From the NCBI GenBank assembly GCA_016165875.1, contig JABBOT010000001.1:11411306-11475305 (forward strand): a DNA stretch of 64,000 bases. The letters are read 5' to 3'. Made by a program: the position numbers and the translations under genes. Below are positions 1 through 12,218 of this stretch, in pieces. Every line of letters begins with the position of its first letter. Within the stretch, counting starts at the first letter, position 1. The DNA is from Acanthopleura granulata (taxonomy: Eukaryota; Mollusca; Polyplacophora; Chitonida; Chitonidae). Under the pieces are notes generated by a model. It did not search any database. It was given only the letters and a program-made list of their open reading frames with translations, and had not been told where the DNA came from.

Positions 1-600
1 ACTTAAGGGTAGCTATTTGTACCCGTTAGAGATGTTTTTCTTCCGATTTTTCAGAAACATTCCTTGTTCAAATCATTCGGTATAACATATGTTAATTGTA
101 ACAAGTCCTTTTCTCCTTTCTTTAAAGGAAAACGATGCAGTTGCCAAAAGAAAATGTGTGTTTCTGTGGTATTCTGTGTAACAACACTGACTTGCTCGGC
201 TCATTGGGCCAACTTTCTGGCGTCGTTTTCTGGCCAGCACAGTTAGCTGTGAGTTTAGTATATGCTGATCCACCAATATCCAAGGCATTTTATGCTTTAA
301 AATCACGACATATACTGACTACCTTAACTGAGTGGTAACTTCAAAATGTCCGAGTTATTGTAGAATTCTACTGCTTCTGTTTGTTTCTTTGTTTTTCTTT
401 CAGATAAACATAGCCATTTAACTGACAATTTTAAAATGTAACATGAACGCAGGACATGAACAGGACAAAAAGCTGATGTAGAGCTGAGAAGGTTGAAACA
501 AAAGAAAGTATTTTGAAGTAGAAAATAAATATTTCAAATAAAAACAGTTGAACTAAATTTAAGGTATTACAATTTAATAAAAATATCTTGTAAAAAACAG
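1..600. other. no gene recognised
   Basis: AT-rich sequence with short chance open frames only. I see no splice-flanked coding block, family motif or clear repeat in it. Confidence 0.6.
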
Positions 601-840
601 TACTTATTATTTTATTGGTGTTATGAACCGTACCAAGGAATATTTGAATTATGGACGAAAGCCAGCATTATATGCTTCGTGGAATGAAACCGGACAAAGT
701 CCAGAGGAAACCCATGGTAATCTGCAGGTTGCTGGCAAACTTTACTATTTATGACTGGAGAGGAAGTAGGCCTACGTCGGCCAGAGCTGGACTTAAACTC
801 ACAGCATTCACATTGGTCAGAGGCTCCTCGTCACAGAGAA
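601..840 (-). mobile_element. tRNA-derived SINE, degenerate copy
   Basis: Diverged copy of the SINE family that recurs through the window (best copies at 39803-40076 and 48101-48374). On the + strand it runs tail-first: a 'ttattggtgtt' tail end, then 'gccagcattat', 'gttgctggcaaac' and 'gagctggactt..actcaca', the same order of blocks as the full copies. The tRNA-like head is lost or unrecognisable. Extent is approximate. Confidence 0.7.
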
Positions 841-2197
841 ATATGAATATTTATCATGATTTTAAAATTGTATATTCTCAAAAGTAAATGCAAGCTAAAG
901 TCTTCCTATTAAATTAAGATTTATCATTAAAAAAGCCCTGGAATTTCATACTATCTACTTAGGCTGTTTCTTGTTTTTATGGACGGTGAAATACACAGAT
1001 GCTGTGTCGATATAGCCTAGCCCACATAATGGTCCCCAAATGATCCTTTCAGCCTCAATTGTTCAGCCTCAACAGGCTGAATATTTTTACAGCTGCCAGT
1101 CAAAAATCCTTTTACAACCACACACTTTTGTTACGGTTCACTATTCCATGGGTTTGTGAAAATAAATTGACGTAATTTGTCCATGTTGTATTCTTTTAAG
1201 CTTTCAAATACCTGCACGATACCGACGAATTTTCGAGCTGTTTCATCCAGTTCCAACACTTTGACCCTATTTTGGACTTGAGCAGTTTACCTGACTTTCC
1301 AGATGCATTCGCTTGTTTATTGTACTTGCAAAAAATCATATCTTTTTTGTTCTGTTATAGATTTGACCCAGCTATTCTGTCAGCTCAAACCGACAAGAAA
1401 CATGTCTTGCTTTCACATTTTAATGCTTCTAGAACGCTTGTTTCCATATGTAATATTTTCTGAAAACCTAGTGTTGAAGTCTGCTTAAATATTCCCATAA
1501 TACTTCCGTTTTAAGTCCGTCGTATACTTTATGATCCAGCAATTGCACTGGGTAATAACGAGACCTCTTTTAAACCTAATAGGTTCAAGTTTTTATTTTA
1601 TATAATTTCTGACTTCTTTAGTGGTTTGTATTGAACTTTGGTCTGGAAACTGGTCTTGCGATTATTGAATTGGAACGCCCATTTTTGTTGATGGATGGTA
1701 TATACAAATGACGGTTTCGACGCCCAGATTTACAAACATTCACTACGAGTTTGACATTTGATTTGAACATCATGTTCAGAATATCGACTGCCTTCTCTAC
1801 ATCATTACATTGGCAACTGGTGTACATAGGTAGTTTTGGAAATGGGCTTTGCGAACATCGATGTGAACGCCCCTTCGTAGTTTACAAGCGGCATGCGAGC
1901 CTCGGACTAAATGCTTTCAATGAAAGGTGTTCTAAGCTTACATTTAAAACAGTTACTATTGCAACGTGGAGCAACTGTATGTTACAGGCGAAAGACGTAT
2001 GATACAAATATGGAAAGAAAAGTTAGAGCAGCCACGACATTGTGATAGTTGTCACCTGGCCTCTTCGTCCCTTGTTTCAATCCATGGAATACCAGCCAAC
2101 CAGTAAATGTAAGATTATATATGTCAGGCTAGCAGAGATTTGTGAACCTGTCAGCAATATACCAATCTCTCATTCCCCGTTTTCTTCAGGGTGCATG
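841..2197. other. no gene recognised; one dispersed repeat
   Basis: No exon-like block or known motif was seen. The only recognisable structure is the dispersed repeat at 1640-1745. Confidence 0.55.
1640..1745 (+). repeat. dispersed repeat of unknown type, copy 1
   Basis: Shares a core of about 90 bp with 5715-5810 and 48645-48740: 'gcgattattga', then 'ggaacgcccattttggttga' in its best-preserved form, then 'gtttcgacgcc'. All three copies lie in the same orientation. No inverted ends, poly-A tail or coding motif was found. Confidence 0.55.
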
Positions 2198-2390
2198 AAC
2201 TTACTTATTTATCGGTGCTTTACCCCGTACTCCAGAATATTTCACATATACGTAATGGTTAGAGGAACCGGGCCCTAACCCCGGAGATAACTGCAGATTG
2301 CTGGCCAATCTTCCCACCAATACGGAGATCGGAGAAGAACCCAGCCAGACTCGGACTTGATCTCGCGGCGACCGCATTGGTGAGAATCAT
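2198..2390 (-). mobile_element. tRNA-derived SINE, degenerate copy
   Basis: Reads tail-first on the + strand: 'cggtgctttaccccgtactc', 'agaatatttcac', 'gattgctggccaatcttccc' and 'gcgaccgcattggtgag'. It is a diverged minus-strand member of the window's SINE family with many substitutions. Confidence 0.7.
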
Positions 2391-2845
2391 GGTATATGAG
2401 ATTCTTCCCTGCTGGGTGCATATCTTTGAGAACTCTTTATGTGCCGTTTCAGTTAGGGTATATGAGCATGATAAGCCCTAATACGTCCCTTCCCCCCCAC
2501 CCCCACCCCCACACACAGTCTGTAAGGTTTCATGAACATGATAATTCTTGGAGCGCCGTTTTTGTGAGGGTACATGAATATGAGGTCTGTGCATGTGCCG
2601 CTGCTGCTAGGGTACATAATTATGAGAACTTATGTGGAGTTTCTGTTGTAGGTCACATGCATGTGAGAATTCTTATATGCCGCCTATGTTAGGACATGTT
2701 AGTATGAGAACTCTTTATATGTTGTTTCTGTTAGAACATATGAATATGAAAATTATTTATATGCCGTTTTTGGTAAAGGGTACGTGGATATGAGAACTCT
2801 TTATTTGCCGTTTCTGTTAGAGTACGTCAATATGAGAAGTATTCC
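2391..2845. repeat. minisatellite, period about 55-60 bp
   Basis: Seven or eight imperfect units, each with 'gggtacatga', 'atatgagaactctttat' and 'atgccgtttctgttag'. A C-rich stretch (2490-2510) interrupts the array. The 98-codon open frame across it is a repeat artefact. Confidence 0.75.
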
Positions 2846-3308
2846 CTGATATAATATTAATGCTTAGAGAGTAAAGCCAGAGCAGTAGCAGTCTCATACG
2901 TTGGAAATGGGCAGACGTCAGGGGTGAAATCCGGCCTTTTACCTCAGCTCTGGTTTATTCTGACCGCTCAACATTAAAGTCTATAGCACAGGTATATTTA
3001 AACCAAAGCAGCGCGACAACAGCATGGTAGTTCGCAAAGTGGCCATGCGGAACCAGTGAAATGGGTCTCGTCCGTTTACAACAGTTAGTTCTACATTCGT
3101 TTGTCACTCGTAAACCATGAAGCAGTGTTCCAAGTCGATAATCCCAAGACTCATTTCCTAAAACACTTAAAACACCAGTTCCAAATGAAATGACAGAGAA
3201 GACAGTCTAGGCACGACATCCAGTTAAAATTTCAAACTCGTAACCCGTGAATAATTTCCAAAAATGCCATTCATTCAGTGTCATTGGCACATTAGTTTAT
3301 CAATCAAG
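2846..3308. other. no gene recognised
   Basis: Unique-looking sequence without an exon, known motif or clear repeat. Confidence 0.5.
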
Positions 3309-3532
3309 ATGGGGCCTCCGTGGCCGAGGTGCTTAGCGCGCTAGCGCCAGCCAATGACCCAGGAGCCTCTCACCAATACAATCGCTTTGAGTTCAAGTCC
3401 ATTTCATGCTGGCTTCCTCTCCGGCCATACGTGGGAAGGCTTGCCACCAACCTGTGGATGGTCGTGGGCTTCCATCGTCGTAAAAGTGAAATATTTGTGA
3501 GTACGGCGTAAAGTCCTAATTTAATAAATCAT
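3309..3532 (+). mobile_element. tRNA-derived SINE
   Basis: Plus-strand copy. The tRNA-like head has a mutated A box ('tggccgaggtgcttagcgcg') and a B box resembling 'gagttcaagtcc'. The body carries 'ggcttcctctccggccatac' and the 3' end 'gtgagtacggcgtaaag', followed by an A/T-rich tail. Confidence 0.8.
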
Positions 3533-4140
3533 TTAATTATTCAAGAACCCTTCCACATATATCTTTCATCGAGGAACCCCTTCCATATGTAGTCTTCCTA
3601 CATGAGATGTGCATAGTTCTCATAGTACATATAAAAAAAAAAAACGTGTGTCGATTTATTCAGCGGGTATGCAGGCTCAGTTTTCTATTATAAAAAAACT
3701 ATGAAAACAGCACATTTTCCTCCTTATCGCTCAGCATTAAAGTTTTGGCGCGAAACCTGTTGTCTTATGCGTAATGGTTTAATGAGGTAACACAATAAAT
3801 ATAGACCTACGCATTGCATGGAACAAACATACAGGTACAGTAACCCATGATATTCGGTACTCGCTGTAGACGCATGGCAGGTCCAAATGCAATTTTTTCA
3901 CAATATTTTGGCTGCGAAATAGAAATAAGGGAAAGTAACTTGAGAAACTAGACCTGATTTATGTTACTTTGGCCTATATGCACTGTGTGAATGATTTTCA
4001 TTACTGCTACCGTAATTAATTATTACATGCAGCCTAACCATATAATACAGTGTTTTAAAATATTAAAAAAGTCGTTGATGAAATTGTCTCTGTCAGAATA
4101 GATTATTGGCTAATGTATGCGTGATTATGCTCCATTACAG
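3533..4140. other. presumed intron upstream of the fucosyltransferase exon
   Basis: No exon was found. An upstream exon carrying the conserved GT10 sugar-nucleotide motif would be expected somewhere 5' of 4141, but I could not find one here or anywhere in 1-4140. Confidence 0.45.
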
Positions 4141-4504
4141 ACATGACGTCCTGCCCATTGTGATGGGAGCCTCGCCGGAAGACTACAAGCGAGTGGCGCC
4201 ATTACACTCATACATTCACGTGGAGGAGTTCTCGTCCCCGCGAGAACTGGCCGACTTCCTCCACCTGCTGGACAGAAGAGATGACCTGTACAACACGTAC
4301 TTTTCCTGGAAAGGCACTGGCACTTTCATCAACACACAATTTTGGTGCCGCGTCTGCGCCTTGCTGCACGACGAGAAGCGACCAGTAATCGAATACAAGG
4401 AGCTTGGTGATTGGTGGGCTGGAAATGGTGTGTGCATAGGAAACGGTCGATGGGATTCACATCGTCGGAAACACGAAGATACCCATGGGGGTCTGTTTGT
4501 CTAG
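4141..4504 (+). CDS. alpha-1,3-fucosyltransferase (GT10), last exon only
   Basis: Encodes the C-terminal 120 residues of a GT10 fucosyltransferase, a Golgi enzyme that transfers fucose from GDP-fucose to glycans. Recognised from 'VLPIVMGASPEDYKRVAP', 'HSYIHVEEF', 'ELADFL', 'YNTYFSWKGTG' and 'FINTQFWCRVCALLHD', which follow the order of the family's C-terminal half. The exon opens after a good acceptor (tccattacag, ending at 4140). Entering with one base of a split codon it stays open to TAG at 4502-4504, so the frame is consistent with a real exon. The catalytic upstream part, with the acceptor-binding half and the conserved YVTEK-type motif, is not found in 1-4140. The upstream exons may lie beyond the window, or this may be an orphan exon. 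A minisatellite starts just downstream. Confidence 0.8.
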
Positions 4505-4554
4505 AACGCAATCTGTTTGAGTCTGCAAGTTCCGGAGCGGAAATTTGTTCAGAA

Positions 4555-4768
4555 ACAATGGGTGTAGCCGTGCAGTGCTATGGGGATATAGACGTTGTAA
4601 GCAGGAAATGTATGAAAACAGTCTAGGAGAGAAATATTATGTAGATACAGAGGGTTTTGGAGGGAAATGTTGTATAGATGTAGTGGTTGTAAGTGGCAAA
4701 TGTTGTATGGATAGAGTAGGTGTAGGCGGGAAATGTTTGCATGGATTAGGACGTGGTGACCAATGTTG
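4555..4768 (+). repeat. minisatellite, period about 36 bp
   Basis: Imperfect units containing 'gggaaatgttgtatgga' and 'gtagtggttgtaagtgg', just downstream of the fucosyltransferase stop. Short open frames here are repeat artefacts. Confidence 0.6.
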
Positions 4769-4811
4769 TGCGTATTGAGAGGGTGCTGGCACTGGTTAGC
4801 GGATTTTTCCA

Positions 4812-5105
4812 TCCTCGTATAACCCACAGAGTAAATCTTCAGTCATTACATCAAATCCCCGCACAACCCACAGGGTAAATACTTGAGTCTTCATATCAAG
4901 TACTCGTGTAACCCACAGAGTAAATCATTCAGTGATTGCATCCAACCATAACTCACAGAGTAAATCTTCAGTCATTACATGAAATTCCCGCAGAACCCAC
5001 AGAGCAAATACGTCCATCATTACATCAAATCCCCGTACAACCTACAGAGTAAACACCTGAGTCATGACATCAAATACTCGTGTAACCCACAGAGTAAATC
5101 CTTCA
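4812..5105. repeat. minisatellite, alternating units of about 45 bp
   Basis: Six or seven units with the core 'taacccacagagtaaat' alternate between 'cttcagtcattacatcaaat' and 'gagtcatgacatcaaatac', suggesting a higher-order dimer of about 90 bp. Confidence 0.7.
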
Positions 5106-7517
5106 ACCGTTCATGGCACCGGAGTATTGGTCGGTTCGTTGTCCGCATAATGACGATTTTGCTAATCGCACCAAGAAGGGTCATAGATAGATAAGAGGCA
5201 ATTCTGCAGGAAAAAGATCCTTCTCTATTAATGTGAGTTATTTGGAATGTTTCTTCTTGGAGCTTTTGCACGGTAACATGAATCATCAGTGAACTAAAGG
5301 AAAGCCCAAAAAGCGCTCCAGTATTACGATTTAATCCAGACATTTTAGTGATATGCTGTATGGAAATTAAAAATAAGTTCGCCACAAAGGCGGGTAGCGA
5401 TTAAAATCTGTACACTAACCTTTGTGAATGTAATCCTAGTAACTATACTTTGCTTAACTGGTATTCCGGGATATGGAGAACTGGGTTTACTGGGTCATAG
5501 CTGGGTTACAGTATTAGATATTGTATTCCAGGCCCAAACATAGTGGTAGTTGGACGGGACAGGCATCGCACTGAGGCACAATTTGGATAGGCCTGTTCAT
5601 TTTATTCATTCTTCTGGAACTTCCTTGGGTCTCCGTCATAACTGGAAACACTTGACTGTTTCTAATTATACGAATCCGTTCTAAGCTCTTAGTTTATAAA
5701 TTTTCCTGCCCCGTTGGTGGTGTACAGTGGACGTTGTCTATTGGGACCCGGAATCTCCATTATTGTTGAAGACTGGTACATGGATGTCAGTTTCGACGCC
5801 TAAAGTAATCCTCGCCAAGAAGTTCAATACATTTTCGAGAAAACAGATGCCATCCCAAGGGAAAGACAAGCCCAAAAATGGCCAAACAGAACTATTTCCG
5901 GTAATCCCTGAACTACATGCAGGGGACACCTCATAGTCTACTCCTGGCCTATTCCTCTCACCATTTACGGTTAGCTGATCGGATTTTACAATCTGTTTCT
6001 GTACGGGTTTATGTTATTGTACGGAGACGTAATACGTAAGGCAGAGTAAATACATATTTTTTTTTCAAATATAGTAAGTTCGGCATGTTAATAATGTTTT
6101 GGAACAAACATAATTATTTTCCTATCGATATATCTGATTTTCGTCGAAAGTGCTTTTACGGCTAAATATGACTGTACAGAGATTATGGGTCAGAGGTGAT
6201 TGGGTTCGATCTCTTGAGCCCCATCATGACCTTGACCTCCAATGTCAATCTTCCATATGTTAATGTTCGTGTGTAAAAGACTCCATTTAGTCTGAGTTCC
6301 ATCAATGTACCCAGTTAAGCCGGGCGTAGTTCAATATACCATGATTAGCAATTGGGTGCAACTCGAAAAAGTCGATCTACACCTAACATGTATGTCGAAA
6401 CGTTTGAGCCAAACTTTCGTCATTCTGAGCACCGGGATTTGTCTGACTGAATTCAGCTCCAGTGTATTTATTAAAACGTCTGCAGCTGGAGGAAACGGTC
6501 AGCTTATACGTCAGCAACTGGATTGCCACGTGACCTGTTGCGCCTGATGCATCACAATGACGAACTCTTGGCAAATTGTGCTCAGCTAGGTGCAAGCACC
6601 TGTTGATCGACGAATCTGGATGCAAATGGATGATTCGAGTGGCAGGAAAGTAGAACAATTGCCTGAGATCGCAAGACATCATTGGTCGAGATGTTTCAGC
6701 TTAAAAGCCCAGGATCTACCGAGTCGTAAGGTGGACCAACACCTTACTGAATATATATGTAGGTAGAAACTCCCTCAGGAGAGTAAGCCTTTCAACAATT
6801 TCCAAACACAATAACCCTCGTCACGTGAGCAGGTGAACTGTAAACATTCCAAACAACAAATGTCAATCAAAACATCCCTATTCCACTTACATATGTGAGT
6901 AACGCACAGAATTTCATTTTAAATTTGTTTGGAGAGAATCAATGCTTACGCACGACATGTGAATCAGCTGCCCATGATCGATCATATACATTCGTGCTAT
7001 ATAATTGTTTGTTCGCCATACGCACTTTATATTTTTGCTGTTGCTCTTTTATCAATTAATGAATACTAAATTTTAACTTTCGAACAGTATCCGGCAGAGG
7101 GCAAATAACGCCTTGGCGTATTTATTTATCTACGCATATATCTGATTGTTGCCGATCAAACCCGGGAGTGTTTCACTGATGCGATGTCCAAAAGGGAACC
7201 GGAGTGCCTTTCATTACTGGCAAGTTCACCTTTCCCATGATTGATATACAGAACGCAAGACTGGAAATCACGTCGCGAGAGTCACCCACCGCTTTAACAT
7301 CTTTTCGTCAAACCCCACGAAAAATAAAAGTCGGTGAGTCTAGAAATTCCGTCTCCAACTCCGGGGATAACCCGGTGTAGCTTGATTGCCATCGGTTTTC
7401 AGTCGGGCACCTTAATAGTTATCCACGAGCGATGCAGCGTCCGCATGTAGTCCGGGCAGAGATGGTCTTACTGACACAAGGCCTGCAACATTTGGTAGGA
7501 GATATCCGAAGGACGTT
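5106..7517. other. no gene recognised; one dispersed repeat
   Basis: About 2.4 kb with several open frames of 60-107 codons on both strands. None shows a family motif or splice-flanked structure. The only structure I can name is the dispersed repeat at 5715-5810. Confidence 0.5.
5715..5810 (+). repeat. dispersed repeat of unknown type, copy 2
   Basis: Matches 1640-1745 and 48645-48740 over 'attgggacccggaatctcca', 'gttgaagactggtacatg' and 'gtttcgacgcc'. Confidence 0.5.
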
Positions 7518-7725
7518 AGATTTATTTATTTCATTCATTTGATTGATGTACTTAAGAATATTTAAGTTATACGACGGCGGGACAAACCCACGACCATCCG
7601 CAGGTTGGGGCGAGCCCTCCTACGTACGACTAGAGAGGAAGCCAGCGTGAGCTGGCCTTGAACTCACAGCGATCGCTTCGGTGACAGATGGGTCGTCACG
7701 CTGCACTGGCGTGCTAAATTCATCG
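7518..7725 (-). mobile_element. tRNA-derived SINE
   Basis: On the + strand it reads from an ATTT-rich tail through 'tacgacggcgggacaaaccc', 'acgaccatccgcaggtt', 'agaggaagccagc' and 'gaactcacagcgatcgc', the order expected for a minus-strand copy. The tRNA-like end is degenerate. Confidence 0.8.
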
Positions 7726-7917
7726 GCCAGAGAGACGCCGATGTTAAATTTCAAAACTAAGTAACTCCTGCCTTCGAAGTCAAACTGATATTTGAAAAAG
7801 AATACGATCTGCATTTGCTCAAAGCGAGTAACGGGTGTAAAGTGGATGTCTTCAGATTTACTTGCATTACATGTTTCCTGTCCATACGCTGGAAGACGTA
7901 ATTGTTCTGTGGTCGTC

Positions 7918-8155
7918 CTGGGATCTTGTCGTCGTTTCCGAATGTTGTGGCAGTCTCAGAATGGTGTGGTTGCCCTCCGAATGTTGTGGTCGTCCCTGAA
8001 TGGTGCGGTTGCCCCCGGATGGCGTGGTTGCCTCCAAATGTTATGGATGCCCCCTAATGGTGTGGCCGTCCCCGAAAGGTGTGGTCATCTCTGAATGGTG
8101 TGGTCGTCCTCGAATGTCGTGGTCGTCCCGAATAGTGTGGTGATCCCCGAATGGT
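7918..8155. repeat. minisatellite, basic period about 18 bp
   Basis: Runs of 'gaatggtgtggtcgtccc' and variants (gaatgttgtgg, gtggttgcccc) repeat about thirteen times. It spawns a 100-codon open frame that I do not regard as a gene. Confidence 0.8.
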
Positions 8156-10659
8156 GTTTAACATTTAAGCTGCTTGTGTACAGATGTTTGTGCAAATACG
8201 CACACAATTCGTGTGTGTCATAAAAAGTGTACACACACACACACACATGGGGTTAATCGTTAATGATTAGAGTGAATAATGAATGACTTATTATGGCTTA
8301 GAGCGACTTTGACAAAACGTTGGGCAAGGCGTGAATTATGATCCTCATTACGATTTAGGCGGTAAGAAAGCAACGCGATATAACGGCATTCTTCGTCACT
8401 TTCACCCTTTACCGAATTTCCACATGTACTGTGAACAGCGTGTCGTCTGTTCCGTTAGCACTAATACTGTTGGTCAGCGTATCAAATGTGTTACAGATGT
8501 GATCACGATTTTGTACCAAAACCAATGCGCCCCGCAATGCTAACCCCTACTAAGCTAATATTTACGCAGAGAACTTTTAACGGAAAAAAAATCAATGACA
8601 TCTGCTGCAAGTCTAAAGAGAGGTCCAAATTGCCTGATACGTGTCCAGATGCCATTCTGATCAGTCCTTGCTAAAGGTTTGGCCTTACCGGGGTGACGTC
8701 CACAGAGCGGGGAGAAGAGACCTGTCGTAAAACAAGAGCGGGATAGATAGCAGAGGGACGACGTCCAGAATGAGGTATGGCTCTGCGACACTTCTATGGT
8801 ATATCTTCTATAAGTACAGTTTATGTTCACACGGTGAAGGTTCCCAGAACATCCACGCACACATATGACCACAACAAGCAGACCGGTATACACTCGCACA
8901 CCCACACAAAATTAAATGCACCGGTATGTTACTTCAGTACAAAAAACAGATTAAACATAAAATGGCTGTTTTGTTTTGTTTTTTTTTTATTTGTTGTTGT
9001 TTTTTGTTTTTGTTTTTTTTTTTTGTTATTTTTTTTTTGTTATTTTTCTTTTGTTTTGTTTTCTTTACTTTTGTTTTGAATTACTACAGTACACGTTCTT
9101 AAATTCATGTTAAATTCATGTTAAATTCATTCTTGATCCCTTGTTTCTCGTCGTAATATTTTGGGGAACTGGTGCGGGCGGAGGAACAGTATTCACTTTT
9201 CAAAATTATAATTCGGCTAGAGTTTATGATAATCTCATCTTCCGGGGCAATTTATGGCAAAACATGAAATAATTAGTCACGAGGCGATGGGGGTAAAATT
9301 ACACTGTGGTTTTCCATATTTAACTTATAAGTACTTTTGTGCAATAGATATTGAACAATTGAAGGCTATAGCATAATAGCATAGGCCTATAAACATGTTT
9401 TAGACACTTATTTTTAATACTTAAATATATATTATATTTTTTAAAAGAACTTGTTTGAAGTTAAATCACTCAATAAACGTGTTGGGCGTTGGTCATTTTA
9501 CAGTGTACAGTGACGGGAAACAAGGAATCAATTGAGTGTGAATTCTTATGGCCTTAAATATGAATTCGCGACAAAAGTTTTGCTTGGCTACGGAAAAGTA
9601 CTGAATAAATTAAAATGGAAACAGTTCGGAAATTCGAAGACCACTTGTATAGAGCGTTCCTATAGACACTATACTTCCATTTAAACAGTCCAAGAGAGAA
9701 CAGGCTTTGGGACAAACCAATAGGTGTGTATAATACGTTCGGCACTTATGCTGTAAGCGGATTGCCCTAAATAATAGACGGGCTGATGTGATTCTTGAAA
9801 TCGAACTGTGCAGATCGAATTTTATCAATTCCATACTCATTTAATACTGTAAACAGCCTCTACAGCTGCATCTGAAGCCAGCTGAAGTAAATAATTCATA
9901 ATTTCCAAAATATTGATCGCATATATGTATATATTCTGGGGATCTAAATATTTTGATCAATAGAAAAATAAAAAATAAAAAAAACCGCTTTACCAGTTCT
10001 TGATAATTACATTACGTAAATACAATGGTAAACACAAACACTCTTAAACTGGCCGCTACATTTCCACATCCTTTTGGATTACGAAATTATCACGCGTATG
10101 AAATAAGTTTGTGTTTTATAATGAATTTGTTTTACGATATCAGCAACCCATGGTGAGAACATACTTCAAACAGTAACAAAGCATACACTTCTGTCTCCAG
10201 GAATAAAACCATTCTCTTGCCAGAACATAAAAAAAATTTTATCCGTTCAGGTTATAGAATACTAAAATTTCAAACATGACGGTGTCAGAAACAGGGTTTA
10301 GGTTAAGAGAGACTCTTGGTGACAGTTTAGGTATCATGACTGACGTCCATTATTCAGCATGCCATTGGTTGTTGAATAAGTATGACGTCAGCCGAGACAA
10401 AGAAATCGTCATGTAGTTTAACATTTAACAATTACCCGTGCTTTGGCAGAGCTATGCTGCATGACTGCCCTTTCCTAAGTTTCCCTGCCCTCCAACAAAC
10501 AAATAGACATCCACAGGCCAATAAGAATTTACTTACATCATTGGTGTGAAAGGTCAAAGCAAATGATGTATTTTAAACGTCTGTACCACCCCAAAGGGAT
10601 ATCCACTGCACGAGAATTTCTGAAAATTGAAGATGCATGATTGAACTAATTGCGTTGGA
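8156..10659. other. no gene recognised; simple repeats only
   Basis: Contains a (CA)n run near 8231-8247, a T-rich tract at about 8968-9078 with TTTTG-type units, and a short tandem 'gttaaattcat' near 9105-9130. Open frames are short and without motifs. Confidence 0.55.
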
Positions 10660-10791
10660 ATAACGCTCCAACGGTATCCATGATGTTTCGGATCAGCGTT
10701 CCGATGTTGTCTTCGAATGTTTTGGGATAATGTTGCGTTGTTATTCTGAATGCTTGAGGAAAACGTTCCGATGATATGCCTGAAGTGTTTA
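10660..10791. repeat. minisatellite, left part interrupted by the LTR element
   Basis: Imperfect units of about 35-40 bp built on 'aacgttccgatgatat', 'gaatgttttgggataa' and similar. The same motif family resumes at 14663 on the far side of the LTR retrotransposon, so the element sits inside one array. Confidence 0.65.
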
Positions 10792-10965
10792 TGTCACGGA
10801 TATCACGCTAATTACTGATGAAAGATATGACCTGACTGACTGACAACAAGGCTAAGTTTTGGGAACGTCCGTATTCTGCGTCGATGCACATGTACAACCC
10901 ATAATAGTCAATCGCGTACATCTTTGGCAAGGTATCAGTTACGTGTAAACAATACATTCACAACA
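10792..10965 (-). repeat. 3' LTR
   Basis: LTR copy at the 3' end of the minus-strand element. Compared with the other LTR it has a small insertion near its TGTCACGGAT end and about a dozen substitutions. Confidence 0.88.
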
Positions 10966-10978
10966 TTTCCCCTCTATT
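10966..10978 (-). other. polypurine tract
   Basis: On the minus strand 'agaggggaaa' lies directly before the LTR start TGTTGT, as expected for the plus-strand primer site of an LTR element. Confidence 0.7.
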
Positions 10979-11244
10979 GGGATAGCAACTGTTTGACTCA
11001 CAAGAACAAATGATCAATGCAAAAATAAAGTACATGCATCACGATTACCACATTTACGCAACTTAAAGATCGCGAGTTTATCACACGTCCACAGTCCAGA
11101 AGGGTCCATTTTTTTTAAAAGAGTCTCTCTTGTTTATCAAGGTTAACAAATTAACTTAGAAGCCTGACCTGCTTAAACAAAATGAAACATCAATTCAATT
11201 TCTCTGTACGTTTCACGATCACTCTTCGAACTGAATAATCAATG

Positions 11245-11706
11245 TTAAATACTGATACTAAATGGCCTGGAATACTTCAGAGTAATGTACATTGCACTTT
11301 CAGTTAGAACATATAGTCCTGGAATCTCAGATAATCTCGGATAATTCGACCATGGGTTCTGTAAGGATTGACTGGTTGGCTGTGTCAGCGGTACTGAAAG
11401 ACGAGTCAGTCGGTGTCGACTCAATGACTGGCCAGTTCCTTGTCGCGTCGGTTTCACTTTGCTGTTCACTGTTGCTTCTCGGTGGTCCAATAGGCGGCGA
11501 CGTGGTTGGAGGTAACAAATGAAGATGTAGTCTACTACGACGGAAGATTCCTTGTGGCGTTTCGACGGTGAAAGATCGGTTGATTGGATCAGCAGTCTTA
11601 ACAGTAGCAGTAGAAGTGGACCAGTGTTTACCACTGCCAAGCTTAACACACACTTAATCAGCCTGCTGAAGATTTGGCAGAGGTTTAACAGAATGTCTCT
11701 TGTCAC
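11245..11706 (-). pseudogene. integrase C-terminal remnant
   Basis: Overlapping minus-strand frames resemble the region after the integrase core of Ty3/gypsy elements, notably 'INRSFTVETPQGIFRRSRLH', similar to the 'Y.V.TP.G..RRNR.HL' pattern of these proteins. The continuation is Ser/Pro/Thr-rich and frames shift. I give no repaired sequence. Confidence 0.6.
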
Positions 11707-12007
11707 AGTGAACTCAGTAATTTTCCTTCGTCTTGTCGTCCATGTCTCTTACCGCTTTGCGACTTGGTAGTTTTGGAATCAGTTTCTAGTCTACCAATGA
11801 CAAGGTAGTTCTGATCTGTCTACCCATCATAAGTTGATCTGGACTAGCCCCGGTAGCTGCAACTGGTGTTGATCTGTATGTCATTAGTTCAAGGAATGGG
11901 TCATCCTGACACAATTCGCTTGGCAATCTTCACTCTTCTTCCCGCCTCCCCATTTGCTTGTGAAAAGTGTGGGCTGGATAAAGAACACTTGAAGTTGTAC
12001 TACTCAG

Positions 12008-12218
12008 AGAAGTTGCGAAACAGTGTTGAAGTAAATTGAGTACCATTGTCACTCACCATTTCTTCCGGAATTCCCCAACGTAAGAACCCGTTTTTCAGCT
12101 TTCCTATCACCGTCTCACTTGTAAGACTAGGAAGATGAGCAACCTCCATGTATCTGGAATAGTGGTCGTTGATAGAAAGATAATTAGTATTATTCGCTGT
12201 CGGAAGATATTTTCTACC
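12008..12218 (-). pseudogene. integrase catalytic core remnant
   Basis: The minus strand reads 'NDHYSRYMEVAHLPSLTSET', then 'WGIPEEMVSDNGTQF', the central part of a retroviral-type (DDE) integrase core including the second catalytic Asp in 'VSDNG'. A stop follows soon after, and neighbouring parts of the domain are in other frames or lost. Confidence 0.8.

Noticed and set aside
5062..5385. 107-codon minus-strand frame
   Set aside because: It begins next to a minisatellite, has no recognisable domain and no exon-like borders.
8555..8905. 116-codon minus-strand frame with a signal-peptide-like start
   Set aside because: Composition and lack of any conserved pattern suggest chance; no exon borders fit.
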